Assembly: GCF_000001735.4 (NCBI RefSeq)
Contig: NC_003076.8
Coordinates: 3,224,001-3,288,000 of the forward strand
DNA from: Arabidopsis thaliana
Lineage: Eukaryota; Streptophyta; Magnoliopsida; Brassicales; Brassicaceae
Reading direction: 5' to 3'
Length of the DNA: 64,000 bases
The position numbers and the translations under genes are program-made. Below the pieces are notes generated by a model. It was not told the origin of the DNA, did no database searches, and saw nothing but the letters and a program-made list of their open reading frames with translations. Shown one piece after another: positions 26,279 through 37,244 of the stretch; positions within the stretch are counted from its first letter, which is position 1, and each line of letters opens with the position of its first letter.

Positions 26279-26330
26279 TCAGATCGATTTCCCGGCGATC
26301 TAAAAGGAACCAGGAGCCGATCTGCACATC
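26279..26330. repeat. Left arm of a 52-bp perfect inverted repeat
   Basis: Exact reverse complement of 26941-26992, which belongs to the first unit of the fossil's tandem array. It is bracketed by two direct copies of GACGAGGTGAAGACGTGA (26254-26271 and 26334-26351), as expected for a templated insertion at a repaired break. Confidence 0.9.
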
Positions 26331-26351
26331 GGTGACGAGGTGAAGACGTGA

Positions 26352-28560
26352 AGCCTATGGGAATGTGATACAGGATTCACGTGGTGAGCTGGTGATCTGG
26401 CGAGCTGGCAATGTGAAGTCAGGGATGTTAAGCAAAGTACGTGTTGTGAGCTGGCGAGCTGGCAATACAAATGGACGTTAACGGCGATCGTTATTAACGT
26501 GGTTAACGTTTACTTTCTTTACCTTTTTGTATAAGAGCAACATGTTATGCTCATGCTTTCATTATCGAATAATCTGTAATCTTCAGAATTCTCTAGAACC
26601 TTGTAAGTGCTAGATTTCTCTCACATCGAGAGCTAGCTGAATCATTTGGTGTTTTATGAACATCGATTGATTGTTTGGTTTTGAATGATAATTAGAGATT
26701 TGGATTGTTCTTATGAATAGCAGGTTTTCCTGTAACAGAATGTTGGTGGAATCGTCCTGGAAACGACGATGGACGTAAAAATCGGTCACAAAGGTGGCTG
26801 ATCTGATAGCCGCAGACATGCATCTTTGGGCTACAGCCAGGACGTGCTTGTCGCAGAAAAACAGTAATAACTCTTGTTAAACGTAATCAATTGAGGCAAG
26901 GATGAATCCGTTAGAAAGATAAGCCTTGTAGCTTCAAAATGATGTGCAGATCGGCTCCTGGTTCCTTTTAGATCGCCGGGAAATCGATCTGAAAGCAGAC
27001 AGATCGGGTGTAGACGGATCTGTGTCTCGATAAACAACGCATGCTCGAGAGAAAAACCTATAACTCTCGGAAGACAGCACCAAATGGAGCAAAATCGATC
27101 TTGTTGGAAAGATAAGCCTCAGAGCTTCATGATGATATTAAGATGGGCTCTTGATGTTTTCTGAATCGTTGGGAGTTTGCTTTCTAATCCAGTTGCTCCC
27201 ACAGTTCGAATCTGCGATTTGACAGGTGTCATATGTTTCATTGAAAGTGATAACGCTTAGTAAACAGCTCGGAATTGGATGAGGTCGGTCTCTATTGAAA
27301 GAAGCCTCGGGGCTCAGTTGATACTTAGATCGCCTCGTGATGCCCTTTAGATCGCCGGGAATTTGATTCCGAGGTCAACAGATCGGATATAGATCGATCT
27401 GTATTTTGTCACTGTCTTCTGCAGATAAACGGCAGTATCTCCGAGAAAACAGACCCTAACGAAGTGAGCTCGGGCTTGTTAAAAAGAGGAGCCTCAGGGC
27501 TTTAAATTGATCTGTAGATCGTCTCCTGAGTCTCTCTAGATCACTGGGAAATTGAGCCCGAGTTCGGCTGGTCGGATAGAGACGAATCTGCGCTTGAAAG
27601 AAACGCCAATATCGCTTGGAAGATTGCTTCGATTGGATCTAGGTTAGATTCGTTGGAAAGATAAAGCTCAGGGCTTCAAATCGACACGTAGATTGACTCC
27701 TATCTCTCTTTAACTCGCCGGGAAACTCTCTTCCAAGTCAACCGTTTTGACAACTGAATCTCTGACCTAGAGGCTTATCAGTAGAAAATCAGCGATATTC
27801 ATCGAAAGAATTCACCTATAGAGATGAGATAGGTCTCTATAAAACTCGAAGCTTTCCGTTGTCGCGTAGATTGTATCTTGTTTCTTTCCAGGTCGCTTGG
27901 AGTTTGATTCGTAAGTTGGCTGTTCCGACAGCTGCGGATTTGTCAGGGAAATTGTGTCAAGTGCAAAGAAGCCGACCTGTAGATAGGTATATCACTGCCT
28001 AGTTCATCAGGATTTTCAAGGAAAACGATCCCGAAGCTGACTGGTTTTATAGAGTTGGGTCTCATGACTGGTTGCACTTGCTTGAGGTAAACGTTTATAT
28101 CTCAGCATATATCTTCGATTAAGGCGAGGTCAACTTCTCCGAAAAGACGACTCTCTGGGCGATCCGTAGATGTATTAACCCTTACGAGATTCCCTGTGAT
28201 TTGTCGGGAAATCGGCCCCGTGGTGAGCTGGATTATTCAGACGGATTCGTAGTTCTAAAGATCGCATCTTCTGGATAGAAGCAGGGATAACATTCGATAG
28301 ACAGCTCTGATGGAAGTGAGGTCAGCTTCTAGGGACACCTGACTCGCTGGAAAATCCATAGATGTGCTACTAGTTTCGAGAATCGTTGAGACTTGTGGGG
28401 GAATTGATCCCTAAGATGACTAGTCTTCTTAAGAAAGGATTCTATGTCAAACGAGATTGCATCTGCAGAAACATGGAGATAATTCTCGGATGAGATATCG
28501 GATCGAAGGGTAGTTAGATTCCCTGGAAAGCTAACAACCGGGGCAATCCGTGAACATATT
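26352..28560 (+). mobile_element. LTR-retrotransposon fossil with tandem-repeat body
   Basis: Old, incomplete element. The left part (about 26352-26645) looks like one LTR: repeated GAGCTGGCGAGCTGGCAAT words, a TGTATAAGAGCAACATG core-promoter-like stretch, then a TTGGTGTTTTATGAACATCG sequence resembling the junction that follows the LTR in plant Ty3/gypsy-type elements. The rest, from about 26910, is a diverged tandem array with a period of roughly 175-193 bp and about nine units. Units start near 26910, 27103, 27293, 27478, 27652 and 27838, with later ones near 28137, 28328 and 28516. Each carries a GGAAAGATAAGCCTCAGGGC-like word and a GATCGCCGGGAAATTGATTC-like word. No gag or pol coding region or second LTR is visible. 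Family assignment is inference; the divergence between units suggests the array itself is old. Confidence 0.5.
27965..28139. repeat. Right arm of the 175-bp inverted repeat
   Basis: Reverse complement of 23422-23596 with one mismatch by eye. It lies within the tandem array of the fossil, so this is the likely source copy. Confidence 0.85.
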
Positions 28561-28583
28561 AAACAAATGGGGAAGTCAATAAA
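28561..28583 (+). repeat. 23-bp copy of the HISN6A 3' end
   Basis: Identical to 24012-24034, which spans the HISN6A stop codon and the last five coding bases before it. It sits exactly at the right edge of the fossil and is followed by 250 bp of AT-rich DNA and then the right 193-bp repeat. Confidence 0.8.
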
Positions 28584-28832
28584 TTTATTTTACATTATAA
28601 CTGGTTTAAGGCATTTAGCTATTATATTATATTTATGGAGTGGAGGTAAGAAGACAACATTTTTCTAAGTATTCTAGTTTGTTTTTTTTATTTATTAAAG
28701 CAGTAAGTGCTTAACCTGCACTATGCATGAGCAAAAGTCTAAAAATGATATAAAAATATTTTGTAATAGATTTGAGATGTTTTGTTTCTCACTTTGAATG
28801 AAAAAAAAAAAACTTTTACTAAAAAAATTGTT

Positions 28833-29025
28833 GTCGGTTTATGTATAAGAAATTAAAGTTGAAAATTGAACCAAGATAAACCTACGTTATGGATTATAGG
28901 AACCAACCATTGTCTTCACTTCATCTTTTTCAACATACTGTATGTTTTTGATTTGAGTCCGACCCGAATTAGTCAAGTTTCAGTTTTAATGGGCTTCATC
29001 AACAAGTTTACATATGGACTTAGGC
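28833..29025 (+). repeat. Right copy of the perfect 193-bp direct repeat
   Basis: Identical by eye to 23647-23839. Directly followed by an unrelated GC-rich block. Confidence 0.92.
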
Positions 29026-29330
29026 TCGATTCCACCCGCCTAGGTTGGATGGGCGTGCTTCGTTGGAAAGCATGGATCCGCCTAGGCTGTCCCGAGTGTG
29101 AGCGAGGTGTGAGTGTCGCCCATGGGGACATCTCGGTATTTCGTGCGCAAGACGACTATACCGCCACCCAAACGGCCTAGGAGAATCCATGTCAGCCCAT
29201 GCCATGACACGCCCATTCTCTTCGGCGACGAGGTGAAAAGATGTCCGTGGGGACATCTCGGTAATATCATGCGAACAAGTTATATACCGCCACCCCTAGG
29301 CCTTGAAGAACACCGAAAAGGATGGTAGTA
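29026..29330. repeat. Unidentified GC-rich block with a duplicated ~48-bp motif
   Basis: A sharply bounded GC-rich island in AT-rich surroundings. The motif TGGGGACATCTCGGTA, a variable 16-20 bp, then TATACCGCCACCC occurs at 29123-29169 and 29248-29295. CCTAGG words recur through the block (near 29039, 29073, 29187 and 29296). Short frames cross it on both strands but none looks like a known protein. I cannot assign it to a family. Confidence 0.7.
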
Positions 29331-29835
29331 CTATTTAATGTTGGAACGTCAAATGAGATTAAAATAAATATAAATAATTACTAGTGGTATTAATTGCACT
29401 TGCAATTGTTATAAAATAAGAAAAAATAGGGAAAAAAAATACAAATATGAAAAACAGAAATTTAAGCGTACGATGTTAGAAGACATAATTGTAATAGAAT
29501 TAGATCGGAACAAATTCAGATCGAATGAATAATAGATTAGATCGAAGATAAGTTTAAATCGAATGAGTAATTAAATAAGATAGGAACAAGTTCAAATTAA
29601 ATGAATAATATAATTAGATCAAGATAAGTTTGAATCGAATGTTTAGTAGAATTAGATTTATTTTTCTTTTTCCTTTTGAAAATTTTACTTTTATCATACT
29701 GATTTGATGAAATCCGTTTAAAATTTTAAGATTTCTCAAATTCATAAAATCAAAAAAAAAAAGAAAACAGTTTCTAGATTTACTGATCTACCCTTTTATT
29801 TTTCTCGGACTCTGACTAGGGTGATAGGTTTGGTT
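29331..29835. other. Intergenic upstream of the F-box gene
   Basis: AT-rich DNA with a degenerate repeated phrase of the type TTAGATCGRA..AAGTTNAAATCGAATGA (about 29500-29650), three or four copies roughly 50-60 bp apart. Otherwise nothing seen. Confidence 0.45.
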
Positions 29836-29843
29836 TATAAATA
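29836..29843 (+). promoter_or_regulatory. TATA box of the F-box gene
   Basis: TATAAATA, 57 bp before the chosen ATG, a good match to the plant consensus and at a plausible distance. Confidence 0.55.
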
Positions 29844-29899
29844 AAGCATACGGAGGCTCTTGTCTTCAATCTATAACATTGAGAGATTCAGAGACAAGT

Positions 29900-31045
29900 A
29901 TGGAAGAATTGTTACCACACGATGTGATAGAGTATCATATAATGGTGAGGCTTGATGTGAAAACCCTCCTCAAGTTCAAGTCTGTATCGAAGCAATGGAT
30001 GTCTACAATCCAATCCCCTAGTTTCCAAGAAAGACAGTTGATCCACCATCTTAGCCAATCATCAGGAGATCCACATGTGCTTTTGGTGTCCTTATATGAT
30101 CCTTGTGCTCGTCAACAAGATCCAAGCATAAGCAGCTTTGAAGCTCTGAGAACTTTTTTGGTGGAGTCATCTGCAGCTTCTGTTCAGATCCCTACTCCTT
30201 GGGAGGACAAGTTGTACTTCGTTTGCAATACTAGCTGTGATGGTCTGATATGCCTCTTTAGTTTCTATGAACTGCCGAGTATTGTCGTCAATCCCACCAC
30301 TCGATGGCATCGAACTTTCCCTAAATGCAACTATCAACTAGTCGCTGCCGACAAGGGTGAGAGACACGAGTGCTTTAAAGTCGCATGCCCTACTCCTGGA
30401 TTTGGCAAAGACAAAATCAGTGGCACTTACAAGCCAGTTTGGTTATATAATTCCGCTGAGTTAGACCTAAATGACAAGCCTACTACTTGTGAAGTTTTCG
30501 ATTTTGCCACCAACGCTTGGAGGTACGTTTTCCCCGCGTCCCCTCATCTGATTCTTCACACCCAAGATCCTGTTTATGTAGACGGGTCACTTCACTGGTT
30601 CACTGCCTTGTCACACGAGGGCGAAACCATGGTTTTGTCTTTGGATCTTCACTCCGAAACGTTCCAAGTCATCTCTAAAGCTCCCTTTCTCAATGTCTCT
30701 GATGAATATTATATCGTCATGTGCAACCTCGGTGATCGTTTGTGCGTATCCGAGCAAAAGTGGCCCAACCAAGTCATATGGTCGTTGGATGATTCAGACC
30801 ACAAGACATGGAAGCAAATATATTCCATAGACCTCATTATCACCTCTTCTTTGTTCTTTAGTGCCATATTCGCATTCACCCCACTAGCAGTTTTGGACAA
30901 GGACAAGTTATTGTTTTATGATAGTACACACGGGGATGCATTCCTAACACATGATCCAGATACCAAATCTTATGATTTGCCTTACACATCTAATCGCTGT
31001 GCAACTGTTGTTTGTTATTTCCCGAGTTTAATTTCTATTTTGTAG
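29900..31045 (+). CDS. F-box protein with F-box-associated (FBA) domain
   Basis: Single-exon gene for a 381-residue F-box protein, presumed substrate receptor of an SCF ubiquitin ligase; thought to be AT5G10340. The frame is open upstream to a TTG at 29879, but the first ATG is at 29900 (MEELLPHDVIEYHIMVRL). The F-box occupies about residues 4-45 (LLPHDVIEYHIMVRLDVKTL, then KFKSVSKQWMSTI). The FBA-type C-terminal domain follows, with CDGLICLF, VVNPTTRWHRTFP, CEVFDFATNAWR, VDGSLHWFTAL and VLSLDLHSETF at the expected spacing. This is a very large, fast-evolving plant family and the substrate is unknown. The coding frame is intact. Confidence 0.9.
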   Translation: MEELLPHDVIEYHIMVRLDVKTLLKFKSVSKQWMSTIQSPSFQERQLIHHLSQSSGDPHVLLVSLYDPCARQQDPSISSFEALRTFLVESSAASVQIPTPWEDKLYFVCNTSCDGLICLFSFYELPSIVVNPTTRWHRTFPKCNYQLVAADKGERHECFKVACPTPGFGKDKISGTYKPVWLYNSAELDLNDKPTTCEVFDFATNAWRYVFPASPHLILHTQDPVYVDGSLHWFTALSHEGETMVLSLDLHSETFQVISKAPFLNVSDEYYIVMCNLGDRLCVSEQKWPNQVIWSLDDSDHKTWKQIYSIDLIITSSLFFSAIFAFTPLAVLDKDKLLFYDSTHGDAFLTHDPDTKSYDLPYTSNRCATVVCYFPSLISIL

Positions 31046-31673
31046 ACTTGAATGATTGGTTATTTGTCCAAGCATTCTTTTTTGGTCGTTATTTGTCCAA
31101 GCATTCTAGTTTCTGATTAGTTTACTCACTGGGTTATGAATTACTATGTTTTATCAATATCAACATCACATTACAAATTTTCATAAATTTAATGTTTTGA
31201 TTATACCATACATCAAAAGTACTAATGACGAGAAGAAAAAACATTATTCTTTTTTTTACTCTGTAATCATCGATTCTCCAAACCGAAAAGATAACAAATA
31301 CTATAAGGAATAAGGGATTTGATTATACCATACATCATTGATTAGTAAAGGTTAGCTTCTGACTAAGGGATTTTTTGCGGAAACATAATAGCTTCTTACA
31401 AAGGCTTCTCTACGTAACATCAATCTTCTTGTTGGTATACTTATTTAGCCCCCTTTGGATGAAAGAAAGTACTAACAAAGATATAAACTGAAAGTAATAT
31501 CGACCAAATATAATCATAATCTAAAGAAACAAAAGCTTATAATCTCATCCGTACATGACAGATTCAAAATTAAGTTCAGGTGCGAGCAAAGTCATATTCA
31601 TATATAAAGCTCGAAATGGAGGGACGACCTCGGCATCATCTCTGTCATAGTTCTTCTTATTCCGGTACGGTTT
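31046..31673. other. Intergenic between convergent F-box and PABN3 genes
   Basis: AT-rich spacer holding both 3' ends. The phrase GTTATTTGTCCAAGCATTCT occurs twice just after the F-box stop (about 31058 and 31088), a small tandem duplication. Confidence 0.55.
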
Positions 31674-33746
31674 CTATTGGTAAGGCATGTACCGCATTGG
31701 CCTTCTGAACCTAGGAGCCTTCCTGCACGAGGCATTGCCGAGTCTCGTGAGACGAAGAAGAGAAAGCCATTTGTGATAAACTGATGGTAAATATGCAGAG
31801 TTTAAACTTACCCGTATCCATATGGGGAATAAAAATACGGAGGCACAAAGGGTCTGCGAAAGCGGTATCCCATTGAAGGGTTGAAACGCCCAGGATGATA
31901 CTGTTTCATTCCAGGAACATTGGTTCGCTTAGGCGAGACCTGAAATGAAAACCAAAAGAGAAGAGTTGAGATCAATGAACTGTCCATTTCCTTCAGTATT
32001 GGTCTTAGTACGAGAAGATACCTTCAGTTGACGACCATGAAGCTCTGATTCATTCAGCTGCAGAGCTTCTTGCACGGCTTCCACTTCTACAAACTCCACA
32101 TAAGCAAATCCCTTTGGCTGTCCAAACTTGTCCATTAGAATGGTTACCCGGTTGACTGTTCCGCATGTTTGGAAATGTAGTTGCACTTCTTCAGGTGTAC
32201 AGGCATAGTCGACCTGCAGGGTGGATAATGAGGTCTTAGTACAACACAAGCATTCTTATTACAACTAAAACCATGACTTACTGAGAACGTAACAGATAGA
32301 TAAGTTAACCACCCCACTAAGGGAAGCCAAGAGACAAACTTGTGTGTTCTAAAGCAATTTTCCATGTCTAACATTAGACCTAAGTTATGTATGGTACATA
32401 AACGCTATGAAAGTCTTCATTTTATGAGCGTGAGTTCAAAAATACATGATAAAAGGCCAGCATCAAACTGCAGCCTCTCGCGAAATCCGCAAACAACCAA
32501 ACCTGTATTAGCTCCAAGTATCCTCCCTGCGGAGCTTTGGGTCTTGTTTAGAAAGCATCCAGCATCTTGGCATCTTGATCCAGCTCTTCAGAGTTCAGAG
32601 ACCATCTCCTCAAGGATAACAGAAACCTTGCTTTCTAATCCCACCCAACTCACTCAGACTCCCTTTTTCCTCTCAAGAAATCCTTCTTTTTTTTTTCAAG
32701 CTCATGCAATATTTTTCTCCACATTTTTCTGCTATATCTTTTTTTTTTTTTTTCAAATTTTTTTCCTTCTCTTTTCTTTTTACTTTCAACATTTTTTTTA
32801 TAGCTTTTTTATCATCAAATTGCACGGGAAGAATGATTTTAACACTACAACAAGGAAACTAGCAAAACAGTCACAAAACTTAGTTGAGAACCCAGAGCTA
32901 TTAAGAACTTCATTTATGAGAACAACCCTGCGATTATATAGGACATAGAGGTCAAACTCTTCAACTAGAAACAATAAAGAACCTACTTCACAACATTAAA
33001 TTTAGAGAAAGCCTCTTGATACAGATTCTAACAGTAATCTCAAGGGATAAAGAACAAAGCTAAGACACAATTGCAAGCAGTTCTTTTATCAAAGATGAAA
33101 TTTAAGTTAACAAAATAGTCAGCCTAAGCTAATCCACACTAAGATTGGCAAACAGATCAAAGCCGTTTAGATGAAACAATGATTCAAGCACAGAAGAGAT
33201 ACCATGAAGTAGAAAATAAGCTATCTTACATTGCCAACATAAACTGATCGAGCATCCACCTCCTCCTTTCCTTCTTGATTTGCAGCCATACTAGCAGGAT
33301 CTGAAACAAATTGTTAAGCAAGAAACAGAAGTTCAATTTCCTAAAAGTAATCTACACAATCAACAGATTCCTCCTAGTATATCAAATTCAAAGATAGTCT
33401 CGAGCAAACGAATTCAAAAAAAAAACGAAAGAGTCACAAAACCTTGAGTAGCTCCCATTTCTTTTTCGACTTTTGCTTGCATCTCTCGTAGCGCAGCAGC
33501 TTCTTCCTCCATCTCCTTTAATCTCCTCTTCATCTCAGCAAGCTCCTGATTCCATGAAATCAAAACACCAAAAATCAAACAGATGTATACACACGATATA
33601 CAACAAAATCAAAATCGAACGAAGCAGAAGTAGACCGTAACGGCGTCCTCATCGGCTGCAGACATATCGATATCCGGATCGGGAACATCCGTATCGCCGA
33701 CTTCAGGGATTTCTCCACCGTAAACCTCGTGCTCTTCTTCCTCCAT
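31674..33746 (-). CDS. PABN3: Nuclear poly(A)-binding protein PABN3
   Basis: Homologue of animal PABPN1, which binds nascent poly(A) tails and helps control polyadenylation in the nucleus. Six exons: 33636-33746, 33443-33545, 33230-33300, 32022-32213, 31812-31939 and 31674-31722, total 217 residues. Order: acidic N-terminus ([20 protein letters not shown]), a coiled coil (about 38-70, [20 protein letters not shown]), one RRM with RNP2 SVYVGNVDY and RNP1 KGFAYVEF, and an Arg/Tyr/Pro-rich tail ([18 protein letters not shown]). The length fits the plant family. Intron 3, inside the RRM and between the RNP2 exon and the rest, is about 1 kb and unusually A-rich on the sense strand. Confidence 0.95.
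32683..32820 (-). other. A-rich tracts inside the long PABN3 intron
   Basis: On the PABN3 sense strand this part of the intron contains several A-runs of 7-15 separated by short G/A-rich spacers. Such sequence is the ligand type of the encoded protein. It could also be merely low-complexity DNA. Confidence 0.6.
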
Positions 33747-33837
33747 TTTTGTTTCCACTCTTCGGAGCTCAAGCAAACGAATAAAGCTTCGCTTTGGTGA
33801 ATGAAAACGACTTGCACACTTTTCCTACCGATCCAGA

Positions 33838-33990
33838 TAGGTCGATTGCAAACAACGACGTCGTCTCGTATTGGGCCTCGGTTACAAACTTACAAGAGCC
33901 CATTATCATAACACTCTAACTGAATCTGAAGGTTTTGATTTTTCTTCAAAATTCAATTCGGCCCATCATAGGCCCCAAACATTATGGAAG
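33838..33990 (-). promoter_or_regulatory. PABN3 promoter with TGGGCC (site II) elements
   Basis: Site II elements recognised by TCP factors occur as TGGGCC at 33872-33877 and GGCCCA at 33960-33965, 130-220 bp upstream of the start codon, with a GACGTC palindrome near 33857. This is typical of constitutively expressed growth genes. Confidence 0.5.
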
Positions 33991-34733
33991 AAACAGGCTT
34001 GTGAATAATTTATCAAATTATATCATGGATCAAATTAAATTTATGGACCAAATTAAGAGGTCTGTGAAATAATACTGCATAATATGGATCAGATTAATTT
34101 ATATCAGAGACAAATTATCCACAAAAATATGATACAGTTTGATCCAAATTATTCCAAAGGTATTGATAAGAATGACTTTTCCCCAAAACATATCTACAGC
34201 CATTTGTTAAATAAATAAATTTTAATTGCAGTTAAGCAAAGTTCTTCGTCTTCTTCCAACCTTTTTAGTTTTTTACTTACCACTGTTGTAAAACAGAGGA
34301 TTTCGGCGAAGATGGCATAAGGAGACAGTAGAAGCGATTCTCCGACTCCATAGTCTCCGATCAACACCAGCTTGAAGAAAGGAGTCAGTCTTCAGCGACG
34401 GGTCTCCATATTAAAAGAGTTTAATCGAGATTGAGTTTTGGTTCAAAACATTACACTTTTTGGAAAAAACACTTTAAAGGTAGGTCATCAGTTTATCTAA
34501 TAATGAAGACATCTGGTCATTTACTATCAACAAACGGGCATATAAATAAGAACTAAATATAACAAACGTACTACTAAGAGGTTCAAAACTTTGATATAAT
34601 AAAAGGCTTGAAAAGTTGACACAAAACAGAAACCAAAAATAGTGTTCAAAATGGCGTTCTCATGTCTGTGGAGCAACTTAAATACGACCAGAAACAAACT
34701 AGAGAGAAAGAAATTTCTTAATCTTGAGGCAGT
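33991..34733. other. Intergenic between PABN3 and RPS6B
   Basis: AT-rich spacer with the RPS6B 3' tail at its right end. No gene seen. Confidence 0.55.
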
Positions 34734-36142
<1,409 letters not shown>

Positions 36143-36320
36143 CGTCTCCGATAGACACTGCTGCTACAACAGCCTGCGTAAGATGATTGAAGATATAAAA
36201 TGCTCTCGACGCGGCTCAGCTTTTAGGGTTTTGCGAGAAAGTTGAGAGAAGCAACTTATAGGAGAACCAATAGGTAGGTTTAATTGAATTGGGCCTACAT
36301 TTTATGGGCCCATAATTAAA
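36143..36320 (-). promoter_or_regulatory. RPS6B promoter: telo box plus site II elements
   Basis: AAACCCTAAAA (reading on the minus strand) at 36222-36232, with TGGGCC elements at 36290-36295 and 36305-36310. A telo box near the transcript start combined with upstream site II elements is the classical arrangement for plant ribosomal-protein genes. Confidence 0.7.
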
Positions 36321-37244
36321 TTTGGGCAATTGACAAAAAATTGTTAAAAAAAAGTTATGGACAACAATTCTAAATTTTTATAAATAGTACTATAAATTTC
36401 ATTTAAACTTAATTAAAATATAAGATAGAAAATAAAAATGAGAGCAAACATTTATCTAATATTAAATTAAATCAGAATAATTTTTAAATAGTAGAAAATA
36501 TATTTTAAATTAGAATTAGAGAACTCAAATATAATACTACAAACTAATATTAAAATAAAAAATCTTAATAAATGAAATCCAATTTCTAGTGAAAAAAAAA
36601 GTTAAATAAAATTTAGTAGGATATTAATATTGATTGATATAACTCTGTCTCCTCTCAAAGGGGCCATTATTGGTTTATGATTTCAAAAGAGTTTTAGTGA
36701 TTTAAAATGTTATGTAGAATATGTTGTTATTCAATCAAGATTTTATAAAATTTGTTAAAGTTTTGTGTTATTCATTTTAGATTTGTTAGAAGTAATCTAA
36801 AACTTTTATAAATCTGGAGTTATTGGATTCATACTTTTATAAAATCAGTAAAAGTTTTGTGTTATTCAACTAAAACAAAAAAATCTCTAATTATAATGAA
36901 TTAAATTATTATGTTATTGGTTCATGATTTTCTACATTTTTCTTAACAAAATAAAATCATAAATTTTTTGTAAAAAGTATTATAAAAATAAAAATATTGT
37001 TTGAAAAATTTTACAAAATTATCTTATAAAAAACTAATTAACAAAATAATAAAAAAACTCTTTAGCGATAATGTAGAATTTTTGATTTATTTATTTTTAA
37101 TGATTTGTTTAAATTATCAAAATTCCTTATAAATTATGATCGACTACCCCTAACTCTTTTCAACTCCCAGAGTCTTTCTCTTTCGCTCTCTCATTGTTAA
37201 ACAAACACACACACACACAAAACAAAAACTGGCATCATCCCATC
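36321..37244. other. Very AT-rich intergenic DNA
   Basis: Extremely AT-rich sequence with repeated TTATAAAATTTGTTAAAGTTTTGTGTTATTCA-like phrases (about 36720-36880), suggestive of an old transposon remnant I cannot name. A (CA)n run at 37204-37219 lies in the leader of the next gene. Confidence 0.4.

Noticed and set aside
29020-29328. Several 60-100-codon frames on both strands of the GC-rich block
   Set aside because: GC-rich DNA lacks stop codons by chance; the frames overlap on both strands and follow the duplicated motif rather than codon structure.
29879-29899. Upstream extension of the F-box protein
   Set aside because: The first codon is TTG; the first ATG is at 29900 and begins the conserved F-box.
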